Source of the DNA: Saccharomyces uvarum
Lineage: Eukaryota > Ascomycota > Saccharomycetes > Saccharomycetales > Saccharomycetaceae
DNA length: 64,000 bases
Assembly: GCA_947243795.1 (NCBI GenBank)
Contig: OX365937.1
Coordinates: forward strand, 620,001-684,000
Reading direction: 5' to 3'
Under the pieces are notes generated by a model. That model saw only the letters and a list, made by a program, of their open reading frames with translations. It had not been told where the DNA came from and made no database searches. The translations under genes were made by a program, and so were the position numbers. Positions 26,797 to 36,900 of the stretch are shown in pieces; the stretch's first letter is position 1; each line of letters starts with the position of its first letter.

Positions 26797-28062
26797 CTAT
26801 AATGATTCAAACAGTAACCGAAAACGCGGTTGATTAGATAAAGTGGACAACTCGCCTTCCATGCCGCAGTTATAATGCAAAAAACCCCTCATCGTTCCCT
26901 TGCACTGCAACTGAATCGACTCGTTTAATGCATCCTCTTGTGAACACTTGTCATATGTAATCAGGATCAAAGACAAAATGTCGAACTTGTGAGCCTCTAT
27001 TCTTTCATGCGGGCAGACCTTTATAAGGATGTCTATCACTGAAAGAGTCTTCGAAATTAGCTTTGGGAAAGCTGTATAAAAGGGACTTCTTACTATATAT
27101 TCGCCTAGGACATAAATGAGCCTTTGGAGATGTACGACAGACCCTTCTTTTTGCAATTTGAGTACGGTTGCTGTTGTTTCTAATGCATATAACGTCAAAT
27201 TTTCGTATTTTAGACTTGCCCTAGGGATTATATTCTGTAGAAGAATCTCGGACATGAATTTTTCTAGGTGGTATTGGTATTTAGGTTTATTGTTGAAAAA
27301 TTCCACCTTATATAAGGAATTAATCGTTGGGAAAACTAGTCGCCATATCGCTAATGTCTCATTGGCATCGTATGAAGGTGGTAGAAAATAGCACATATTG
27401 ATCAAGGTCTTTTCGAACAGTGGGAATAAACCAGTACTCGAGAACTGTATCCATTTGGAGTCATTGATTTCGTGCATAAATGTATGGTCTAAAGCTGTCT
27501 GCAGTAAAAAAACACCACGAAGTTTAACTTTCCTTAAATCAGTGGTATCATCTAATATGTTTAGAATTCCTGGAATGATCCAAGATAGATTTGTCGATAC
27601 GTCTTTTCTTTTTATATGTAGCAGAATTACGTAAAATAATGGAATGCTCTTCAAGCCGTCTTGACGTATCCACGCTTCCTTGAGCTGGTCTTCCTTCAAT
27701 GACATTCCAAGTACTGGTTTGAGACCAAGATTTTGCTGCTGTTTGAGCTTTGAGTTACCTTTACCTTTTAAAAGTAACGGTTGTAGCGAAGAAATAAGGA
27801 CTTGCATTATACCATCGTAGTCATGCGCATTCCGTCGAAAGCAACAGTCTATAGTCTTTAAAACATCGTTATTAATCATTATGTCTAATCCCTTGTATAT
27901 GGAGTAGTATGATAGAGACTCGATAATTTTGGCTTCATCTTTCACTGTGAGACCATATCTACTGTCAACACTATCTTGTAATTGAGTACAAAGTTCTGAG
28001 AGCCTTGTGGAAGAGAGCCCTGGATCATTCAATTTATCAGTAATGTCACTTATTGTAGTCAT
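26797..28062 (-). CDS. TTI2: TTI2, subunit of the TTT (Tel2-Tti1-Tti2) complex
   Basis: Encodes 421 residues, as in S. cerevisiae. The TTT complex is a co-chaperone for PIK-related kinases (Tor1/2, Mec1, Tel1, Tra1). The protein is all-helical with no catalytic motif; conserved stretches include the C-terminal LHYNCGMEGELSTLSNQPRF. A TTAGGGTT (Tbf1-type) word lies only 21 bp upstream of the ATG. It is identified from sequence memory and synteny with TIM8 and MET5. Confidence 0.92.
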   Translation of the reverse strand: MTTISDITDKLNDPGLSSTRLSELCTQLQDSVDSRYGLTVKDEAKIIESLSYYSIYKGLDIMINNDVLKTIDCCFRRNAHDYDGIMQVLISSLQPLLLKGKGNSKLKQQQNLGLKPVLGMSLKEDQLKEAWIRQDGLKSIPLFYVILLHIKRKDVSTNLSWIIPGILNILDDTTDLRKVKLRGVFLLQTALDHTFMHEINDSKWIQFSSTGLFPLFEKTLINMCYFLPPSYDANETLAIWRLVFPTINSLYKVEFFNNKPKYQYHLEKFMSEILLQNIIPRASLKYENLTLYALETTATVLKLQKEGSVVHLQRLIYVLGEYIVRSPFYTAFPKLISKTLSVIDILIKVCPHERIEAHKFDILSLILITYDKCSQEDALNESIQLQCKGTMRGFLHYNCGMEGELSTLSNQPRFRLLFESL

Positions 28063-28316
28063 TCGCCTTCCGATGCCCTCTTTTAGGGTTTTTTATTCTT
28101 AGCCACATTTTCACTTCCAATTGATTTTTGTTTTCAGTTCTTCATCAAAAAAATTATCATTAAACCGAAATAATAAGTTTTGACTCGTAATATAAAGGAT
28201 TATGTAAATAAATATATTTCTATAGGATGAAAAGTAATATTGAATGGAGAAAAAAAATAATAAATATCGGGGATATGTAGCTCGATACCAAGAGCTAATG
28301 TACTCCCATTTTACTT

Positions 28317-31300
28317 CTAATAGGCATCTTCAGAGACATCATCATGGAAGTATTTACCTTCTGTAGTTGGTTTGATGATGCCTGCTCTGATACAGAAATC
28401 ACCAAAGTGTTCGCCTTCTTCTCTTTCCAAAGCGTATCTTTTAAATAATGGTTTGATGAAATCAACAATTTCTTCATCCTTCAAGTTGGCCTTGTATAAT
28501 TTGTTCAATCTTTGACCAAGGTAACCACCACCAAGCATCAAGTTATAAGTATGTGGAGCCTTACCAATAAGGGCTAATTCACCTAACCATGGACGAGAAC
28601 AACCGTTAGGACAACCGGTCATTCTCATGATAATAGAATCGTGACGTAGCCCGTATTCTTCTAAGCAGTCCTCCAGTTGAGTAATGATATCAGGGAGGAA
28701 ACGTTCAGATTCAGCAAATGCTAAACCACAGGTTGGTAAACCAACACATGAGGATGAAGATAGTCTTAACCCACTGAAATCAGTGTTGTCCAATTTGTAA
28801 GTCTTCAAAATGGATTTGATTTCATCAATATGTTCATCTGTAATATTAGAGACAACCAAATGTTGATTACCAGTCAATCTGAAGTGCCCAGAATTGGTCT
28901 TAAGCATGTATTCAGCAACTTTTCTTATACCTGTCTTTTGTGGAAAGTCTGGGGTATCTTCGACTCTACCATTTTCAATAAATGCTGTGAAGTGGTTTAA
29001 TCCAGTTTCATCTTTAACCCATCCATAGTAATCGATATTAGACTTGAATTCAAATGGTCTTTCGGTTTCGAATTTCTTACCCCAATATTCTTCCACTTTT
29101 TGTTTGAAGCCTTCAACAGTCATATCGTCTACAGTATACTTTAAACGGGCATGTTTACGGTCTACACGATCACCATGATCTCTCTGCACAATAACAATAC
29201 CTTCCAATGGAGGAATGATGTCTTCAGTTTTGACATAACCCAAACAAGATCCTAACCTTGGATAGGTCTTCTTATTGTTATGTGTGGTACCCATACCACC
29301 ACCAACAAAGACATTATAACCGTCCACGATTTGAGTTTCTGGGTTAACTATAGCAATTAAACCGACATCAATAGATAAGACATCGACATCGTTGTAAGGA
29401 GGAACAGCAATGTTAAATTTAAACTTTCTTGGCAAATAGGTTGGACCATAGATTGGTTCAATGTCAACCAAAGCGTTACCACTAACCAAAGTCTTCTTCT
29501 TTCTTGGGCCATCTTTTCTTTTTTCAAAGATGGATGGCCATGATGAATCTTCATCTTGCTCTTCTGGGCCTTCCAACCAAACTTCATGATAGGCTGTAGT
29601 CTTTGGCAAGAAATAATCAGAAATTAATTTTCCCATATCGGCGATTTGTTGGTGAACCTTGGCATTGGTTGGCAAAGCTGAAACCATGACGTTTCTGTTC
29701 ACATCACCTGCAGCAGCTAAAGTGTCCATTAAGACGGCATTCATCCCTCTCAAGGTATGTTTTAAGTTCTTCTTCAAAACACCATGAATTTGGAAGGTAG
29801 CTCTCGTTGTCAATTTCAAAGTACCATTACCAGAAGTATCAGACAAATGATCTAAAGCAAGCCATTGATGAGCAGTAGTTTTACCACCTGGTAGACGAGC
29901 TCTTGCCATGAACATGTAGTATGGTTCCAAGCCTTGAGACTTACGTACATCTCTTATGTCACGATCGTCTTGCGTATAGATACCGTGGAACTTCATTAAT
30001 TGTTCATTAGAATGAGTAACACCACCGGAGGATTCGTCTTTTAGATTTTCACTGATAGTACCTCTCAAGAAATCAGAATCTCTTTTGATATCTTCGTTAG
30101 TAACCGGTTTTGGCTCATCTTCAACAGCAGCACCAGAAACACCGAGAGCTTCCCATAATTTGGGTTCCCATTCAGAATAAGCAGTTTGGAAGCCATCAGC
30201 ATCCTGGTCATCACCTAGACCTAAGGGAATCAAGGTATTGGCGCTCAACAGCTCCAAGCGCTTGAACAAATCTTGTGAAGGCTTGTTGAAATAATGCTTA
30301 TCTTCCTTACGTGGCCAATATTCAGAATCACCCAGACCGAAAACAGCAACGTTTAAGGTGGCTAAATCCAAACTGGCGTCATTCTTGAGAGCTTCCCAGA
30401 AAGACTTACCGTCCTGTGGAAATTCACCTTGCCCTGCAGTAGAAGTAACGAAAACTACGTTCTCTTCACCAGGTAATTCTTCTAGAATGACGTCATCCAT
30501 GGATAGTACGGTAGCCTTCAACCCTCTTGCAGAGGCTCTTGCGCCCAATCTCTTTGCCAAGTTGGCAGCATTTCCACCATCTGAGGCATAATAGACGTGT
30601 AATGGCGGTCCTGACAAGCCTTCCAATAATTGATCAAAGGCAGCCTTGCCTCTCTTTTCTTGTTTTCTCGTTAATGCATCGCCAGCGGAATGCTTTAAAT
30701 TTCTTGATAAAGAAGGATCCTTTTTGGTTAATAGAGTTAGCTTATTTTCACGATCCAAGAAATCTTGTAATTGCTTTCTAATAACTGAGGAATCCAAGCT
30801 GAATGCCTCTTCATCCGATGATGGATCGTCGTGAATTGGGTTGAATCTATACAACGGCCAGTAGCCAGATTCAACAGCAGTTTTTGTTTCCTTTAAGACC
30901 TCTAGGGGAGTGTCGTTTTCTGAACTGTATGGCAAATAAGCCAAGACAATGGAAGGACCATTATATTTAGAGGCCTCGATAATCGCAGTCAATAATTGGG
31001 TGTAAGAAGCATAAACGGCAACGGAAGCAACATAGGCACTATAATAATTCATGGCGTATAGACCGACATCCTTCTTTCTATCTTGGTTCTGCTTTCTATG
31101 CTCATATGGTTCTGAATCGATCAATAGGACATTAATGTTCTTACGAGAGGACAGAACTTGTTGAATACCTGAATGACCCAAATCATAAGACCAAGCATCT
31201 GAACCAATTAACCAACTTGATTTAAAAATAAAAGAATCACTTGTAGGGGCAGTCTTTAAGAATTTTAAAGCAGTAGAGGAATCTTGGTTGGATTGTAAAA

Positions 31301-32645
31301 GTTCAAATATTTCAAGACCCACAGAATTTGCTTCTTGTAATTGAGCTTCATCAAGATCGTGATCATGAAATGACACCCATTTAGATAACAACTTAACAAT
31401 TTTGTTGGCATCTTCTGAATAGTATAGGCTTGGCTCAAGAGAGGCCTTTGCTAAATTGACTAATTCTTCACGTTCGGTTTCTTGTTTCAAAAAGCGTCCG
31501 AAACCAAATTCTGGATTGCTTGGTTCAATTGTTTCACTTGAAAATTGATTCAAAATTTGCAGATTTGAAGAAAATAACTGTTTTAGTACCTTGATGTAGG
31601 CGTCCTCTAAATTTAACACTTTCTTGACAGAGGATATTAACTCAGTTATTTCAGCTTGTTCCTCCGCATTTTCATTAGGTTTACCCAAGAATAGATTGGT
31701 ATCAGGTTCCTTCTTGTTAATATTCGATATGACAGTGTCGATAACACTCTGGTAATCATCTACAAGACCAACGTTAGTTAGTACCACCTGGTCGATACTC
31801 CTAGATACCAATTCATTGAAGTTACTGAAGAAATCTAGAAGAAATGGTTGAAATTCATTTGATTGCGATTTGGTAGAGGCACCTTGTAAAACAGCAATCT
31901 TGGTGATGGAAGATGGCAATATTTCCAAGAAGTTAGAAAAATTCCATGGTCTGTATGCTTTGATCTTGATCAAAGCTGCATTTGAAGGTAATACATTACT
32001 GAATTCTGCATCATATGGTGACAAGTTAACGATAGCAGTACTAGGTGAGTCTGTGCCTTTCACCAGTTCAAAATTTTCTAATGGCACAGCATCTTCTGAG
32101 CTTGGTACTTCAGTTTCTTCAGTAGCAATCTCTAAAGCTGGAACATCGATGCTTTGTCCAATAGCAGTACTCGCATCAATCTTTGCCAAGTTAATAAAGT
32201 GAAAAACTGGAGTCAGAGAGCCAGTAGCAATCTTGTAAGAAGCGGCTGTGTTCGAGATTGCAGTTTGCAAATCAGACGACAATAAGATGGGGAAAGAAAG
32301 ATCTTTTAATGCAGGAATCACGGAATAATCTTGCAAGTTCAAATCCACCGTGATCACAAATGGAAATTGGTTAGGTAGAGAATATAAATGGTGAATGGAT
32401 TTGACCAGAGTAGTTTCGTCTGTAAAGACAGTAGTTAAAGTGTCCTTGGAAAGTTGATTCTTGATGCTACTGAAAGGATCGTGATTATTTAACAGATGAG
32501 TAGCATTTATAGCAGCAGATTCAAGCCCTTTGAAAGTTGAACGGCTGTTTTTTGTGGGGGTAGTGTAAAAGACTCTATTCTGGGAAGCACTCGAGGAATA
32601 TTGCGCCAGCAATTGTGGGAGTGTCAAGATATTTGAAGCAGTCAT
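28317..32645 (-). CDS. MET5: MET5 (ECM17), sulfite reductase beta subunit
   Basis: Encodes 1442 residues, as in S. cerevisiae. With the flavoprotein Met10 it reduces sulfite to sulfide, supplying sulfur for homocysteine. In order: an N-terminal region of about 670 residues related to pyruvate:ferredoxin oxidoreductases; a flavodoxin-like domain at about 676-825 (LHVYYASDGGNAANLAKRLG); then the siroheme sulfite/nitrite reductase module with two ferredoxin-like half domains. The 4Fe-4S/siroheme cysteines are in SSSCVGLPTCGLA (about 1300) and TGCPNGCSRPW (about 1342), all four present. The promoter carries Cbf1 and Met31/32 motifs, so control by sulfur limitation through Met4 is likely. Confidence 0.97.
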   Translation of the reverse strand: MTASNILTLPQLLAQYSSSASQNRVFYTTPTKNSRSTFKGLESAAINATHLLNNHDPFSSIKNQLSKDTLTTVFTDETTLVKSIHHLYSLPNQFPFVITVDLNLQDYSVIPALKDLSFPILLSSDLQTAISNTAASYKIATGSLTPVFHFINLAKIDASTAIGQSIDVPALEIATEETEVPSSEDAVPLENFELVKGTDSPSTAIVNLSPYDAEFSNVLPSNAALIKIKAYRPWNFSNFLEILPSSITKIAVLQGASTKSQSNEFQPFLLDFFSNFNELVSRSIDQVVLTNVGLVDDYQSVIDTVISNINKKEPDTNLFLGKPNENAEEQAEITELISSVKKVLNLEDAYIKVLKQLFSSNLQILNQFSSETIEPSNPEFGFGRFLKQETEREELVNLAKASLEPSLYYSEDANKIVKLLSKWVSFHDHDLDEAQLQEANSVGLEIFELLQSNQDSSTALKFLKTAPTSDSFIFKSSWLIGSDAWSYDLGHSGIQQVLSSRKNINVLLIDSEPYEHRKQNQDRKKDVGLYAMNYYSAYVASVAVYASYTQLLTAIIEASKYNGPSIVLAYLPYSSENDTPLEVLKETKTAVESGYWPLYRFNPIHDDPSSDEEAFSLDSSVIRKQLQDFLDRENKLTLLTKKDPSLSRNLKHSAGDALTRKQEKRGKAAFDQLLEGLSGPPLHVYYASDGGNAANLAKRLGARASARGLKATVLSMDDVILEELPGEENVVFVTSTAGQGEFPQDGKSFWEALKNDASLDLATLNVAVFGLGDSEYWPRKEDKHYFNKPSQDLFKRLELLSANTLIPLGLGDDQDADGFQTAYSEWEPKLWEALGVSGAAVEDEPKPVTNEDIKRDSDFLRGTISENLKDESSGGVTHSNEQLMKFHGIYTQDDRDIRDVRKSQGLEPYYMFMARARLPGGKTTAHQWLALDHLSDTSGNGTLKLTTRATFQIHGVLKKNLKHTLRGMNAVLMDTLAAAGDVNRNVMVSALPTNAKVHQQIADMGKLISDYFLPKTTAYHEVWLEGPEEQDEDSSWPSIFEKRKDGPRKKKTLVSGNALVDIEPIYGPTYLPRKFKFNIAVPPYNDVDVLSIDVGLIAIVNPETQIVDGYNVFVGGGMGTTHNNKKTYPRLGSCLGYVKTEDIIPPLEGIVIVQRDHGDRVDRKHARLKYTVDDMTVEGFKQKVEEYWGKKFETERPFEFKSNIDYYGWVKDETGLNHFTAFIENGRVEDTPDFPQKTGIRKVAEYMLKTNSGHFRLTGNQHLVVSNITDEHIDEIKSILKTYKLDNTDFSGLRLSSSSCVGLPTCGLAFAESERFLPDIITQLEDCLEEYGLRHDSIIMRMTGCPNGCSRPWLGELALIGKAPHTYNLMLGGGYLGQRLNKLYKANLKDEEIVDFIKPLFKRYALEREEGEHFGDFCIRAGIIKPTTEGKYFHDDVSEDAY

Positions 32646-32907
32646 TCGTCAATATTTTTCTTTCTCTGGTTCCCTTTCCCTACTATTGCTTTGTTTATTT
32701 TTTAAGAAATATAAAGTAACAGAACTATGTTGAAAAAATTAACAAGCAAGAGGACTTTTTTCCTCCTAGTTTTATTTCACATTAGGAACTACCATCTTTC
32801 AACACTTTATATAACGGTTTGCAACAAGGTATATTTTGTCGCATCGCCATGACTAAATTATTCAACATCTCTTGGCCATTAAACCATTCTTCCTGCTCTG
32901 TGGTGGT

Positions 32908-32976
32908 AACTGTGGCATTATAAATAAGGAAAAAAAAACTACACGTGATAGAAATTCTTCTTTAAAATGTCACGTG
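32908..32976. promoter_or_regulatory. MET5 promoter: Met31/32 and two Cbf1 sites
   Basis: AACTGTGGC at 32908-32916 fits the Met31/Met32 site AAACTGTGGC. CACGTGA at 32942-32948 and CACGTGG at 32971-32977 are Cbf1 E-boxes. A TATA-like TTATAAATAA (32919-32928) lies beside the first site. All lie 260-335 bp upstream of the MET5 ATG. This combination is the known Met4-recruiting layout of sulfur-assimilation genes. Confidence 0.75.
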
Positions 32977-33804
32977 GCTAATTAATATATCACCCGGCTG
33001 GGATCATTGTTTATAGTTGAAGGGTAAAATTACCATACTACATCCCAACAAGTCGTTTAGGACCCACATAGGTTTAGAAATGCTTATGGTTTCAACAAAA
33101 AACATTCTTCAAGGTACAGGTGTTGCGTATTGCTCAAATATGTACATAAAGGCATATGTATATATATGCGGATATATAGTAGTAAATTGGGGGTTCGCCG
33201 TATATAATGACAACTATACCCACGAATTCGTCTCCGGCGGCTAATTTGGGACTTTGGAAGATAGCCGCTTATGGATGCTTTGAGGAGTAACTTTTAACTG
33301 TCACAGAATAAAAAGACAAAGAACACAAGTAGAAGGTATGTTGAATACTGAATAATGAAAACAGGTTCGAAGCGAAAGATTATTTATTTAATATTTGTTT
33401 CCCGTTCATAGCTTTAAAATTAATAGTGTACATTAACCAAGAGAAAAATTTAAGAAAGTGAAGATAAACAAAAAAGGTCAGCTTTCTCTTATGTTTTAGA
33501 CCCATTCAATAATGAACAACAAGCAAGCAAAACACTTGAATGTTGCCTCCGTTTTTATCTTTTTCTTTCAAGAAGTGGGTTACGAGACATTGGTAAGCTA
33601 GAGACCATGTATCCAGTCCATTTTTTATGTTTCGAAAGACAAGGTGTTCGGCAAAGGCCCTTGTTAAAGTATGTAAACCCTGGCTTACTTATCATTCAGC
33701 CAGAATGCTAACAACTGGTTGCGGCAATTCTAGATGACTTTTCCTGATTGTAATCAAGTCATATCACAGTGAACGGAATATACTGGATTTAGTCAATAAA
33801 CAAA

Positions 33805-33827
33805 TCACGTGACCACACCCATACTAT
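33805..33827 (+). promoter_or_regulatory. Adjacent Cbf1 (TCACGTGA) and Rap1-type motifs upstream of IML1
   Basis: The palindrome TCACGTGA (33805-33812) is followed by ACACCCATACTAT (33815-33827), close to the Rap1 consensus ACACCCATACATT. Both lie about 105-130 bp upstream of the IML1 ATG, where promoter elements are expected. The pairing is seen; factor binding is inferred. Confidence 0.5.
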
Positions 33828-33932
33828 CATTGTTAATCATTACTGTTTTAAAGATAGTAGTCACAGCGAGCAGATCCATTCGATTGTATAAGCAGACAAC
33901 TAAGTCAGCTATTGGCAAGTAATACCCAAGAA

Positions 33933-36900
33933 ATGTTTGCTAGATTGCATGGTAAGAAACAGAGGCCAATTTCTTCCATTAATTCTCAAACTCCAAGAAC
34001 CAGCAATACTACCCATGCAAATAGTATATCCTTATCATCAGGAAATTTGATTGTAGGCTCAAACAAAAACTTGAGGGAAAAAAGTGACCAGTTCAACTCT
34101 CAACTAAGGTCTTCTAATAGGAATCTAACTTCAGATAACAAAAACAACGTTAATTCCACTAATGACGATGATAATTACGAACAACCCCATCGCCATCAGA
34201 GCCCAGGACTGAAAACAAGGACACACCAAGCTGAGTTAGGCTATCACGAGTCCAGATTTTCAGACAATTCGGTAATGTTAAACCTAATTGAATTCCCAGA
34301 TATAAAACCTGACGATCTAGTAGAACTGAAAACCTACCATAAGGATCCATCTCCATCAAATCGAGATAAGAAAATTTATTTTATCGCCAAGGATTTTGAC
34401 CAAGAAACCAAGAGAAGAGCAAAGACATCTAACGTTTCGGTACTTTCGGGTCAATTACAAACCCTATTGGATTTACCTTCCAGATCTAGAATATGGATAA
34501 AACTGAAACCGACCAAAGTAGACTTACAGGTAGACGTGGTGGAATTCAATATTAAGGACTGTTTATTGAATAGAGGTGATATGTGGTTTTTGTCATCTAA
34601 AATCGTTGATACATGTGTCTTTATAGACCAAAGATTGACATTCCTAGATTCTATCAGAGGTACAATCAAGGGGATTTATCGAAATGGTAAGAAAGTTGTC
34701 TCTGGATATATTGGTGAACAAACAAGAATAATCTTCAGATCCGAATCTGCTAGGCTGATTTTTTTAATTCAAATTACAGACGAAATGTGGAACTTCGAAG
34801 AAACTGGTGAACAGTTATTTCAAAAGATGGTCAATTCATTTTTCCCCAAGATTTTTAAAAAGTGGAAAGATATAGATACTCATCATACCATTACAATCGC
34901 GTTTGCTATATCAATGGATCTATCGGATACTTCGTTCAGAGACTTAAAACCCGGTGAGTCTTTAAAAAATTCGAAAGATTATTTTAGAATAGTTGTAGAT
35001 CAAGTCAGTATTATTCACTGGGTTGATATTATGGAAACTTTGAGGAAAGAATTCATGGAAATCAGAAAGGATTTGCTGAATAAAAAGACGGATAAAGGTT
35101 ACAGTATAGCTAAGGGGAGATTTTCCCCTGTAATTAAATCAAACTTTCTCGAACTGGTCAACTTTGCTACAACAATCTTAACTGATCCGTTTAAACAGTT
35201 GGATTTAAGACATACCACTACACATGTTATGATTATTTCTCCAGGATCTGGGTTATTCGATGTTGATTATAGCTTGTTAAGACTAACTGGGAAAAAGTTA
35301 CTATCTCTTGAAATGACGATGGATTTAATTTGTCTTTCAAAGGCTCCACTACACATTGTACCCCTTTTTAGGTATCGAGATTTTGAGAACAAACTCCATC
35401 ACTGTGTACCACTTTGGCTAAGTGTTTTTTTTTGGAACGATCATGCTAAAAAGAATAACTCAGAATGGACTCCAAGGTGTAAAATTTATGACTTGCAAAT
35501 GATGGGGATTACAGAAAATGAACTTATACAGGAAGTTGATGTCGAATATTTACAATTGAATAAAAAAGTAAAATCTTTATCAGAATTTATGAATGATTAT
35601 GACGAAAATGCATTTCAGCTGAAGATTTTACCCCCTGATTTAAACAAAAAACTGTCTAACAGATCAAATTTAAAATTTGATACCGTATTTGAGGACGGTA
35701 TTGTTGTAAAAGGGAAAAAAATTCCGGCAACAACAGCAACTACTCACGGCAATACAAGGTTTATATGGAAGGCGCCCAAAATTGCCATTCCAGTAATAAA
35801 AGACGTACAAAAACCAAACGTAGTACCAGATCTGTCAATAAAAACGATAGAAGCTTCTTCCTATGATAAAACGGATACTACAAATGATGTCATTAACACC
35901 CCTACTTTTTCCAACAACAATAATACTGAAATAAATGACTCATTGGCTTCTATGAGATCCACTGATAACCTAAATACATCTTTAGCGCTGGACTCGCTCA
36001 AAGGGCTAAGTAAGAGAAACTCATTAAAGGATTTTACTCAAAGAGTTTTAACGAAATTCATCTCTAATATGGATGTAAACAAATACAAAGAATCAACCCC
36101 TATAACAGTTAAAGATGAGATCAGTAACTCAATTTTAGATAAAAATACGTCAGCACTACTTTCTTCTGATAGTAAGACAGGTAGTATAAGGTTACAAAGT
36201 AAAGGCTTTATGATTGACAATAACATCAATAATCGCGGTAATTTGATAATCAAGAAAAACCTTTCCATTTTTGGAGTGCCTGATAAGGAGACCATAAGTG
36301 GTTCACCGTCTTCGTATTTGGAGTCGTCACATACCAGGACTTCCTCCAGATTTTCTACCGTGTCTGATAAAACTCCATTCATTACAGAGGGACAAAAGTT
36401 CAAATCTGATAACTCCAATGCTCATAACCTTTTACAACGATTTAGGCACCGTATAAATGAAACTTGGGTGGACATCAAAAGTCCCTCAATTCCTGTCAGC
36501 AATGAATTTGCCAATGACTTGTTACCTTTACGCTGGAAAGATGTATGGCCAAAATATGTGGCCAAAAAATATAGTAAGTGGAGATCCTTTACGACCCCGG
36601 CAGAATTACCGATCACAATCTCTGATTTCCCGTCAAAGGATGATTTTGAAAGGAACTTCATCTTTAGGAATCATTCAGTGACTTTGAATACTGATCAAGA
36701 ACAATATAACCAAACCTACAAAGATTTACTACGCGATATGATTTATATGCGATTACTGACTGGTTTCCAAATCTGTGTTGGTGAACAAGTAGAAAAAATT
36801 GAGCTATCTAGGGAAAATGACGAAAGTGAAACGGTGGTTAATAAATATCTGGACTTTAATAAATACAAAACATTCAAGCTTTATCTGATGATCGACTCTG

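Larger units (their letters stand above)
32646..33932. other. MET5-IML1 divergent intergenic region
   Basis: A 1287-bp gap between divergent genes. The MET5 side holds Met31/32 and Cbf1 motifs (32908-32976). The middle has a Ume6/URS1-like word CCGGCGGCTA at 33234-33243 and two near matches to the ARS consensus (around 33487-33497 and 33623-33633). The IML1 side has a Cbf1/Rap1 motif pair (33805-33827). I found no tRNA or snoRNA. In S. cerevisiae I recall an origin (ARS1023) in this region, which cannot be confirmed here. Confidence 0.45.

Noticed and set aside
33262-33375. Possible tRNA from TAGCCGCTTATGG and GGTTCGAAGC
   Set aside because: Both boxes mismatch at key positions, the spacing of about 100 nt is too long, and no cloverleaf can be drawn.
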